Assembly (NCBI GenBank): GCA_003563455.1
Contig: PWRV01000253.1
Span: 1-14,019, forward strand
Direction: 5' to 3'
Source: Thioalkalivibrio sp.
Lineage (GTDB): Bacteria; Pseudomonadota; Gammaproteobacteria; Ectothiorhodospirales; Ectothiorhodospiraceae
Length of the DNA stretch: 14,019 nucleotides
Part shown: piece by piece, positions 6,211-11,348 of the stretch
Numbering within the stretch: position 1 is the first letter of the stretch
Layout of the letters: each line of letters starts with the position of its first letter
Position numbers and translations under genes: made by a program
Notes under the pieces: model-generated
What the model was told of the DNA's origin: nothing
What the model saw: only the letters and a program-made list of their open reading frames with translations
Database searches by the model: none

Positions 6211-6643
6211 CCCCGTGCACGTCCCGGGCCCGCTGCACGAAGGCGTCCACCAGCGAATTCGCGACGTGATTGAAGACCGGTCCGATCGCCAGTGCCATCA
6301 GCCTCCCGGCAAATTCGAACTCGAGATCCAGCGCAACGCGGGTCCCGCGCTCCGCAGCCCGCGTGAAGGTCCAGGCCCCGTGGAGGCGCCGGAAGGGCCC
6401 TTGCCCCAGACGCATCTCGATTCGCTTCGGGTAGTCGAGCTGATTCACGGTGGTGAACGACTTGTGCAGCGCACCCGTTGCCAGTTCGATCGTCGCCTTC
6501 ACGTGGTCCCCACGGGATTCCAGTACTTTCGCGCTCCGGCAATGCGGCAGGAACTCGGGGTAGGCATCGACGTCGTTGACGAGATCGAACATCTGTTCTG
6601 CCGAATAGGGCACCCAGGTGGACCGCTGGATACGCGTGGGCAT
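6197..6643 (-). CDS. ratA: RatA family protein (START/COQ10-like, ribosome association)
   Basis: A 148-residue single-domain protein of the polyketide-cyclase/START-like family. Recognisable segments are VPYSAEQMFDLVNDVDAYPEFLPHC (7-31), the central ATIELATGALHKSFTTVN and the C-terminal helix GPVFNHVANSLVDAFVQRA (121-139), matching E. coli RatA/PasT. In E. coli it was reported to interfere with 70S ribosome assembly and is related to eukaryotic COQ10; it should not be assumed to be a toxin paired with rnfH. The ATG at 6643-6641 shares its A with the symporter stop codon (TGATG, 1-nt overlap), indicating translational coupling. The open frame extends further upstream, but that stretch is out-of-frame symporter coding sequence. 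Confidence 0.94.
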   Translation of the reverse strand: MPTRIQRSTWVPYSAEQMFDLVNDVDAYPEFLPHCRSAKVLESRGDHVKATIELATGALHKSFTTVNQLDYPKRIEMRLGQGPFRRLHGAWTFTRAAERGTRVALDLEFEFAGRLMALAIGPVFNHVANSLVDAFVQRARDVHGDVYA

Positions 6644-8001
6644 CAGATGAGGCCGACGGCGCGCAGGAACACGACCAGTATCGCGATCGGAGCCACGTAG
6701 CGGACCAGGAAGTACCAGACGCTGTAGAGCCAGCCGAGTTGCAGGCGCAGTTCGGATTGCACCGAACGCTCGGTCATCCGCCAACCGACGAACAGCGCGA
6801 TCAGAAACCCGCCCAGCGGCAGCATGATGTTGGCGGTGAGGTAGTCGAGGATGTCCAGCGCGGCCTTGTCGAACAGCGTGTAGCCCGACCAGACGTTCAG
6901 CGAAAGCAGTGCCGCGATGCCAAGCGTCCAGGCGAGCATGGCCACCACCGTGGTGGCAAAGACACGGCTCAATTGCAGATTCTCGACCATGAAGGCCACG
7001 GCGGGCTCGATCAGGGAAATGGCCGAGGTCCATGCGGCAAAGACCAGCAACACAAAGAACAGTGTCCCGAAGAAGAGACCGAAGGGCATCTCGCCAAAGG
7101 CCAGCGGCAGGGTCACGAAGATCAGACCCGGACCCTGCTCCGGTGACAGGCCGGCGGCGAAGAGGATCGGGAAGATCGCGAGACCGGCGAGCAGGGCCAC
7201 GGTGGTGTCCGCGGCGACCACGGAGCCGGAGGTCTTGCCGATGGAAGCCTCGCTGCTCAGATAACTGCCGTAGACCATGATCGCGCCCATTCCGAGGCTC
7301 AGCGTAAAGAAGGCCTGGCCCATCGCGAGCAGCACCGCGTTCGGCGTCAGGGCGCCGAAGTCGGGCCGGAACAGGAAGCGCAGGCCGTCCATGAAAGCGC
7401 CCTGGGCCATCGAGTAGCCGACCAGGATGATCAGCAGCACCACCAGCGCGGGCATCAGGATCGTGACCGCCCGCTCGAGGCCCGACCGGACGCCGCGCGC
7501 CACGACCATCGCGGTCATCACCATGAAGATGGTGTGCCAGGCCAGCAGGCCCTCGGGGTTTGCCAGCATCGCCCCGAACATTTCGGCGGAGCCTTCAGCG
7601 TCGAGACCGGTGAAGCTGCCGGTGCCGGCCTTGAACACGTAGGACAATGCCCAGCCGGCGATCACGCTGTAGAACGACAGGATCAGGAAGCCGGCGAGCA
7701 CGCCGATCCAGCCCATCAACCCCCAGCCACGGCTGAGTCCCTCCTCGCGCGCCAGCGTGAGCATGGTGTTGATCGGGCTCTGCCGGCCACGGCGTCCGAG
7801 CAGGATTTCGCCCATCATGATCGGCAGGCCGATCAGCAGGATGCAGGCCAGGTAGACCAGCACGAAGGCCCCGCCGCCATTGTCCCCCGCAATGTACGGA
7901 AACCGCCAAATATTCCCCAATCCGACCGCCGACCCGGTGGCCGCAAGGATGAACGCCAATCGGGTGGACCATTGTCCGTGGATTGAAACCGTCGCTGGCA
8001 T
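6643..8001 (-). CDS. Neurotransmitter:sodium symporter (NSS/SLC6) family transporter
   Basis: A 452-residue inner-membrane protein with about eleven hydrophobic segments, the size of bacterial NSS transporters such as MhsT and LeuT, which import amino acids with Na+. TM1 carries the family hallmark ATGSAVGLGNIWRFPYIAGD at residues 21-40, including the unwound Na+/substrate-binding stretch, followed by NGGGAFVLVYL. Further family segments are GMGAIMVYGSYLS and FAAWTSAISLIEP (TM8). The substrate cannot be read from sequence; an aliphatic or aromatic amino acid is likely. The ATG at 8001-7999 has a strong ribosome binding site (GGGGGAAGAG, 4 nt upstream). The open frame runs upstream to 8523 through tandem repeats and lacks transporter sequence there. 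It is followed by ratA with a 1-nt overlap and is divergent from smpB. Confidence 0.93.
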   Translation of the reverse strand: MPATVSIHGQWSTRLAFILAATGSAVGLGNIWRFPYIAGDNGGGAFVLVYLACILLIGLPIMMGEILLGRRGRQSPINTMLTLAREEGLSRGWGLMGWIGVLAGFLILSFYSVIAGWALSYVFKAGTGSFTGLDAEGSAEMFGAMLANPEGLLAWHTIFMVMTAMVVARGVRSGLERAVTILMPALVVLLIILVGYSMAQGAFMDGLRFLFRPDFGALTPNAVLLAMGQAFFTLSLGMGAIMVYGSYLSSEASIGKTSGSVVAADTTVALLAGLAIFPILFAAGLSPEQGPGLIFVTLPLAFGEMPFGLFFGTLFFVLLVFAAWTSAISLIEPAVAFMVENLQLSRVFATTVVAMLAWTLGIAALLSLNVWSGYTLFDKAALDILDYLTANIMLPLGGFLIALFVGWRMTERSVQSELRLQLGWLYSVWYFLVRYVAPIAILVVFLRAVGLI

Positions 8002-8026
8002 GGATCTCTTCCCCCTGTTTTCGCGG

Positions 8027-8055
8027 ATTGTGAGCCAACCCCGGCGGGGGCTCAA
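8027..8055 (-). promoter_or_regulatory. Promoter candidate for the symporter-ratA-rnfH operon, with palindrome in the spacer
   Basis: On the minus strand -35 TTGAGC (8055-8050), 17 bp, then -10 CACAAT (8032-8027); each matches 4 of 6 positions. The predicted start near 8020 leaves a short leader containing the ribosome binding site. The spacer is enclosed by an inverted repeat TGAGCC (8031-8036) / GGCTCA (8049-8054) with inner CCCC/GGGG pairing, which could be an operator. Confidence 0.5.
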
Positions 8056-8108
8056 CTGACCCGCCGCGGGGGCCGGAATAGCGGTGGGACCTCGGTTAAG
8101 CGCGTTAA

Positions 8109-8411
8109 GGCTGGTGCGCGGGGCGCGGGACGCCGTGAATACCCCCCCTGCAGGCTGGCGGGCGAACAGGAGTGGGGGCCTGGTTGGGCGCGAGGAGGCT
8201 GGTGCACGGGGTCGCGGGACGCCGTGAATACCCCCCCCTGCAGGCTGGCGGGCGAACAGGAGTGGGGGGGCCGTGGCTGGGCGCGAGGAGGCTGGTGCAC
8301 GGGGTCGCGGGACGCCGTGAATACCCCCCCTGCAGGCTGGCGGGCGAACAGGAGTGGGGGCCTGGTTGGGCGCGAGGAGGCTGGTGCACGGGGTCGCGGG
8401 ACGCCGTGAAT
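8109..8411. repeat. Tandem ~89-bp repeat, three units plus a fourth head
   Basis: The marker GGCTGGTG recurs at 8109, 8197, 8290 and 8379, giving unit lengths of 88, 93 and 89 bp. The marker GTGAATAC recurs at 8135, 8224, 8317 and 8406. Each unit reads GGCTGGTG-C(A/G)CGGGG-(T)CGCGGGACGCC-GTGAATA, a run of 7-8 C, TGCAGGCTGGCGGGCG, AACAGGAGTGGGGG and TGGGCGCGAGGA. Units differ mainly by one nucleotide in the head, in the C-run (7, 8, 7) and in the G-run, where the middle unit has an extended GGGGGGG and CCGTGG in place of CCTGGTT. The fourth unit diverges after GTGAATAC into the inverted-repeat element. No stop codons interrupt one minus-strand frame, but the translation is not protein-like. 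It lies between the symporter promoter and smpB. Confidence 0.9.
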
Positions 8412-8481
8412 ACATCCTTGTAGGCTTGACGGCCGCATCCCTGCGGCCGACACCCGCGACCCCGTGCACCAGCCTCCTCGC
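8372..8481. repeat. 110-bp inverted-repeat element with perfect 29-bp arms
   Basis: The arm 8372-8400 (GCGAGGAGGCTGGTGCACGG...) is the exact reverse complement of 8453-8481. The 52-nt interior contains a second hairpin, GGCCGCA-TCCC-TGCGGCC (8431-8448). The left arm is also the head of the fourth tandem unit, and the interior segment ATCCTTGTAGGCTTGACGG aligns with the tandem-unit segment after GTGAATAC. The tandem units therefore look like shortened left halves of this element, expanded by duplication. A degenerate further copy of the right arm (GCACCGCCCTCCTCGCGCCC) is seen at 8520-8540. Confidence 0.85.
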
Positions 8482-8490
8482 TCTGGGAAA

Positions 8491-8517
8491 CGGGGACAGA
8501 TTTGAAATCTGTCCCCG
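8491..8517. repeat. Perfect 27-bp palindrome (REP-like hairpin)
   Basis: Thirteen bases CGGGGACAGATTT, one central G, then the exact reverse complement AAATCTGTCCCCG. The GGGGACAGATTT/AAATCTGTCCCC type of palindrome is one I associate from memory with extragenic repeats near REP-associated (Y1/RAYT) transposases; no such gene is in this window. It may fold as a cruciform or act as a terminator-like hairpin for transcripts entering from the repeat cluster. Confidence 0.75.
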
Positions 8518-8568
8518 CTGCACCGCCCTCCTCGCGCCCCCAACCCGGGAATCCGAGACGCGCCCCGT

Positions 8569-8577
8569 TGCTATACT
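8569..8577 (+). promoter_or_regulatory. Extended -10 promoter of smpB
   Basis: TGC-TATACT (8569-8577) is an extended -10 (TGn plus 5/6 match). It ends 8 nt before the smpB ATG, so the predicted start is only about 2 nt upstream of the start codon. No -35 is recognisable at 17 bp, consistent with an extended -10 promoter. No Shine-Dalgarno sequence lies between it and the ATG. Confidence 0.55.
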
Positions 8578-8585
8578 GCGCGGTT

Positions 8586-9065
8586 ATGGGAAAAAAGAAA
8601 TCGAGGAGCGAGGCGGGGTCGAGCACGATCGCGCTGAACCGCAAGGCGCGGCACGACTTCTTCATCGAGGACCGTCTGGAGGCGGGGCTGGTGCTTGAGG
8701 GCTGGGAGGTGAAGTCGCTGCGCGCGGGACGCGCCCAGTTGAGCGAGTCCTATGTGCTTTTGCGCAACGGCGAGGCCTGGCTGTTCGGAGCACATGTGAC
8801 GCCGCTGCCAACGGCTTCCACCCATATCCGACCCGACCCGACCCGCACGCGCAAGCTGCTGTTGCAGCGCCCCGAGATCAACCGGCTGATCGGTGCAGTC
8901 GAGCGCAAGGGCTACACGCTGGTGCCGCTGGCTCTGTACTGGAAACGGGGCCGGGCGAAGCTGGAGATCGGGCTGGCAAAGGGCAAGAAGGAGTACGACA
9001 AGCGGGCCACCGACAAGGACCGGGACTGGCAGCGCGAGCGCGCCCGCATCCTGAAGAACGCCTGA
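8586..9065 (+). CDS. smpB: SsrA-binding protein SmpB
   Basis: From the ATG at 8586 the protein has 159 residues (E. coli 160). SmpB binds tmRNA and delivers it to stalled ribosomes for trans-translation. Visible features are the basic N-terminus MGKKKS, ALNRKARHDFFIED, the oligonucleotide-binding motif GWEVKSLRAGRAQLSESYV (38-56), LFGAHV, the RKLLL helix, and the basic C-terminal tail KEYDKRATDKDRDWQRERARI that enters the mRNA channel. The longer open frame from 8502 starts inside the palindrome and adds nothing family-like, so it was rejected. No tmRNA gene follows it here. It is divergent from the symporter-ratA-rnfH operon across the repeat cluster and convergent with dnaQ. Confidence 0.97.
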   Translation: MGKKKSRSEAGSSTIALNRKARHDFFIEDRLEAGLVLEGWEVKSLRAGRAQLSESYVLLRNGEAWLFGAHVTPLPTASTHIRPDPTRTRKLLLQRPEINRLIGAVERKGYTLVPLALYWKRGRAKLEIGLAKGKKEYDKRATDKDRDWQRERARILKNA

Positions 9066-9081
9066 GGCCAGCCCCCTGGCC
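9066..9081. terminator. Short hairpin between convergent smpB and dnaQ
   Basis: GGCCAG-CCCC-CTGGCC begins immediately after the smpB stop codon. The six-pair stem is not followed by a T-tract (GATCTTCCCC follows), so it is at best a weak terminator in the 51-nt convergent gap. Confidence 0.3.
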
Positions 9082-9116
9082 GATCTTCCCCGGCGCCGGA
9101 TCGCCGAGGGGCCGGA

Positions 9117-9827
9117 TCAGCCGTCCAGCCGCCGCCAGTGGCAGGGCTCTCCCGCGCTCTTGTCGAGCAGCGCGAGCATCTCGGCGTGGGCCGCGTGCTC
9201 TTCCGGGCTTGGTTCGATCACGCGTAGCGTGCCGCCCCGTCGTTGCGCCCTCACCGGCACCTCCGGGTTTTCCCGTTCCGGACCTTTCTCCTCCAGACCC
9301 AGCGCTACCTGGCCGCCGGTCATCGCGAGGTAGACGTCGGCAAGCAGCCCCGCGTCCAGCACCGCGCCGTGCAGCACGCGGGTCGAGGCATCCACCTGGT
9401 AGCGTTTGCACAGCGCATCCAGCGAGTTGCGCGTGCCGGGATGCATCCGACGGGCGAGGACAAGGGTATCGAGAATCGTGCAGACGTCCTCGATGCGGCG
9501 CACCCTCGCGTCCGCGAGCGCCAGTTCGTGGTTGATGAAACCGACGTCGAAGGGTGCGTTGTGAATGATCAGCTCGGCGCCTTCGATGAACTCGAGGAAG
9601 CGTTCGACGACCTCCGCAAAACGCGGCTTGTCGAGGAGGAATTCGTTGCTGATGCCGTGGATCTCGATGGCTCGCGGGTCGATCTCGCGGTCGGGCTGCA
9701 GGTACTCGTGCAGGCGGTTGCCGGTCGGCCTCCGGTTCACGATCTCGACACAGCCGATCTCGATGATCCGGTGTCCGTCCGTCGGCTCAAGGCCGGTGGT
9801 CTCCGTGTCGAGGACGATCTGGCGCAT
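9117..9827 (-). CDS. dnaQ: DNA polymerase III epsilon subunit, 3'-5' proofreading exonuclease
   Basis: DEDDh exonuclease that proofreads for the replicative polymerase. With the ATG at 9827 the protein has 236 residues (E. coli 243). Exo I is IVLDTETTG with catalytic D7 and E9. Exo II is HNAPFDVGFINHEL with D94. Exo III-epsilon is HGAVLDAGLLADVYL with H153 and D158. The C-terminal tail (about 190-236), which binds the polymerase alpha subunit, is variable. I chose the ATG at 9827 because GGAG (9840-9837) lies 9 nt upstream and residue 2 onward (RQIVLDTETTG) matches E. coli; an in-frame ATG at 9842 would add five residues but has no ribosome binding site. The inverted repeat of element 2 ends at 9847, almost touching the gene, and separates it from rnhA. 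Confidence 0.96.
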   Translation of the reverse strand: MRQIVLDTETTGLEPTDGHRIIEIGCVEIVNRRPTGNRLHEYLQPDREIDPRAIEIHGISNEFLLDKPRFAEVVERFLEFIEGAELIIHNAPFDVGFINHELALADARVRRIEDVCTILDTLVLARRMHPGTRNSLDALCKRYQVDASTRVLHGAVLDAGLLADVYLAMTGGQVALGLEEKGPERENPEVPVRAQRRGGTLRVIEPSPEEHAAHAEMLALLDKSAGEPCHWRRLDG

Positions 9828-9846
9828 CTTCAGAATCTCCATGGGA

Positions 9847-10122
9847 CACTAGTGTCCTGTCACCCGTCTAATGGCGTCTTCAGCGAGGCGAGAAGCGGTC
9901 AGCTGCAAGGCACTTGCCCGCCGGGGTAGCCACCCTACCTCAAAGGCAAGTAACGCCGCAGATGGCCGCTTCTCGCATCGCCCGAAGGGAGCCCCCGAGC
10001 GACGCCAGTGCGGCGTTGCAGCGCTTGCCAATGGAGTGACCATTGCGCTGCGCGCTGCGCCTGGCCCTGACGCCGCTCGGGGGCTCTGAACACGCCATTG
10101 GACATGTGACAGGACACTGGTG
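9847..10122. mobile_element. MITE-like element 2, 276 bp with 31-bp terminal inverted repeats
   Basis: The left end 9847-9877 (CACTAGTGTCCTGTCAC...) and right end 10092-10122 (ending GTGACAGGACACTGGTG) are inverted copies with 4 mismatches in 31. The left tip is a perfect 14-bp palindrome (9844-9857). Two further arms lie inside. Arm A is GCGAGAAGCGG (9888-9898) with CCGCTTCTCGC (9966-9976), enclosing ACTTGCC (9912-9918) / GGCAAGT (9945-9951) and GGTAG-CCACC-CTACC (9925-9939). Arm B is GAGCCCCCGAGCG (9989-10001) with CGCTCGGGGGCTC (10074-10086), enclosing CAATGG-agtga-CCATTG. The element therefore folds as a two-armed cruciform. It has no coding capacity and occupies nearly all of the 337-bp rnhA-dnaQ gap. 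It shares the CCACC-loop hairpin with element 1. Confidence 0.78.
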
Positions 10123-10164
10123 CGAGAATCGCGCATAGCCCCGGTGAAGTCCACCCACTGGAAC

Positions 10165-10629
10165 CTACTCATCGCCTCCGTGCTGAGCGCGCAGCATTTC
10201 GTCGATCGCGCGGTTGGCCAGGCGGTCGGCACGCTCGTTTTCCGGGTGGCCGGTGTGCCCGCGAACCCAGAACCAGTCCACCTGGTGCCGACGGGCCTGT
10301 GCGTCCAGCTGCTCCCAGAGGTCGCGGTTCTTCACCGCTCCGCCGCTGGACGAGCGCCACCCCCGCCGCTTCCAGCCGGGCAGCCACGCGGTGATGCCCT
10401 GCTTCACGTACTGAGAGTCGGTCAGCAGCTCGACGCGGCACGGCCGCTTCAGGGCCTCCAGCGCACGAATGGCTGCAGTCAGTTCCATCCGGTTGTTCGT
10501 CGTCTCCGGCTCGGATCCGTAGAGTTCCCGTTCGGCTTCGCCAAATCGCAGCAACGCTCCCCAGCCGCCCGGGCCCGGATTGCCCCGGCAGGCGCCGTCG
10601 GTGTACACGAAGACCTTGTCGCTGCTCAC
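10165..10629 (-). CDS. rnhA: Ribonuclease HI
   Basis: Degrades the RNA strand of RNA-DNA hybrids in the cytosol. With the GTG start at 10629 the protein has 154 residues (E. coli 155). Catalytic residues are all present: D11 (VYTDGACRGNPGPGG), E49 (NNRMELTA), D71 (LLTDSQYV) and D135 (ERADRLAN), with the active-site loop histidine H125 in WVRGHTGHPENE. The basic WKRRGWR handle is at 86-92. The open frame extends 44 codons upstream, but that part overlaps the methyltransferase gene and is not RNase-like. The GTG overlaps the upstream stop as GTGA (4-nt overlap), so the two genes are translationally coupled. In E. coli rnhA and dnaQ are adjacent and divergent; here they are on the same strand, separated by element 2. 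Confidence 0.96.
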   Translation of the reverse strand: MSSDKVFVYTDGACRGNPGPGGWGALLRFGEAERELYGSEPETTNNRMELTAAIRALEALKRPCRVELLTDSQYVKQGITAWLPGWKRRGWRSSSGGAVKNRDLWEQLDAQARRHQVDWFWVRGHTGHPENERADRLANRAIDEMLRAQHGGDE

Positions 10630-11348
10630 GCCCACTGGGACGTCCCGCCGGCGCGAATTCCTTCTCGCGACCAGCGCAGCCGTGAAGCCCCCGGGGCAAT
10701 CGGCTTCAGATCCCGTCGCCTGGCGACCGTAAGCAACGAATTCCCCAGCACTGGAAGCCACGGCGACACTGCCGTGTCGAGGTGGCTCAGCCGCCGGTGC
10801 CAGCCGGCAGGAAGCACCGCGGGCAGTGCGCTCAGCGCAACCTGCCGGTGCACGCCCAGGCCCGCCTGCACAAGGAGTCGCCGACTGCTCCGCCGCAGTC
10901 CACCAGGCAGCGCTCGGCGGAGTGGTCGGCGCCCGGCTGCCCCGCAGTGGCCGGACTCCAGCAGAAACAGGTGACCTTCCGGCGCCAGAACACGGGCCGC
11001 TTCGGCGACCACATTCCCGGCGTCTTCCGCATCATGAAGGGCATGCGCGACGAGCACACACGAAAAGGTCTCCGCGGCCAGCGGCAGGCGGTCCCCCTGC
11101 GCGGCCAGCGTCCGGCTTTGCGGATCTGCGTGCAGCGCATGGACCGGCCGGGTCCATTCCGCATCGAGCAGGCGTACCGGTCCCACCTCAAGCCAGGCGT
11201 CGCCGAACCGAGGCCGGCAGAAGGCGCCCATCTGCTGGTGCAGCGCCGCCAGCACCCGCAGCCCCTGCGGACCCGAATACCAGCGCTGCAGGCAATCGCT
11301 CCGGAAGGCTTGGTGAAACGCTCTCTCTGGACTATGCTTCAGGTCCAT
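10626..11348 (-). CDS. YafS-like SAM-dependent methyltransferase (class I fold), substrate unknown
   Basis: From the ATG at 11348 the protein has 240 residues, the same length as E. coli YafS, and sits in the same place next to rnhA. The best-conserved segment is DRLPLAAETFSCVLVAHALHDAED...EAARVLAPEGHLFLLE, corresponding to motifs post-I to III of class I methyltransferases and resembling YafS (PLHLPFADKSVDVCLLAHTL). Motif I is poor: WLEVGP without the usual GxGxG, as in YafS. The C-terminal PVLGNSLLTVARRR also fits the family. Substrate and role are unknown. Its ATG and the mltD ATG share bases on opposite strands (11346-11349), leaving no conventional leader for either gene. The frame is open upstream to 11573, but that is antisense to the mltD N-terminus. 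It ends in a GTGA overlap with rnhA. Confidence 0.85.
   Translation of the reverse strand: MDLKHSPERAFHQAFRSDCLQRWYSGPQGLRVLAALHQQMGAFCRPRFGDAWLEVGPVRLLDAEWTRPVHALHADPQSRTLAAQGDRLPLAAETFSCVLVAHALHDAEDAGNVVAEAARVLAPEGHLFLLESGHCGAAGRRPLRRALPGGLRRSSRRLLVQAGLGVHRQVALSALPAVLPAGWHRRLSHLDTAVSPWLPVLGNSLLTVARRRDLKPIAPGASRLRWSREGIRAGGTSQWA
11310..11338 (+). promoter_or_regulatory. Promoter candidate for mltD
   Basis: TTGGTG (11310-11315), 17 bp, TATGCT (11333-11338). The predicted start is near 11345, 2 nt before the mltD ATG, which would make the message almost leaderless. It lies inside the methyltransferase coding sequence on the other strand. The -35 matches only 3 of 6 positions. Confidence 0.4.

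Noticed and set aside
5881..6643. ratA-rnfH as a toxin-antitoxin pair
   Set aside because: The pairing was proposed from gene order. RatA belongs to the COQ10/START-like family and RnfH is a conserved ubiquitin-like protein; the sequence gives no support for an antitoxin role.
8109..8411. CRISPR array
   Set aside because: The repeats are directly adjacent ~89-bp units without unique spacers, and no cas genes are present.
8052..8665. Long open frames through the tandem repeats, including an N-terminal extension of the symporter, with repeated peptides rich in Pro, Arg and Ala
   Set aside because: The frames are open only because the repeat is GC-rich and lacks stops. The peptides change with frame, have no protein-like composition, and the transporter's own ATG with a strong ribosome binding site is at 8001.
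9066..9116. tmRNA (ssrA) gene next to smpB
   Set aside because: The 51-nt gap is far too short and no tRNA-like ends are seen on either side of smpB.
4733..10122. The two inverted-repeat elements as ends of one composite transposon carrying fur, smpB and dnaQ
   Set aside because: The end sequences of the two elements differ apart from ACTAGT, and the enclosed genes are conserved core genes in E. coli-like order, with no sign of transfer.
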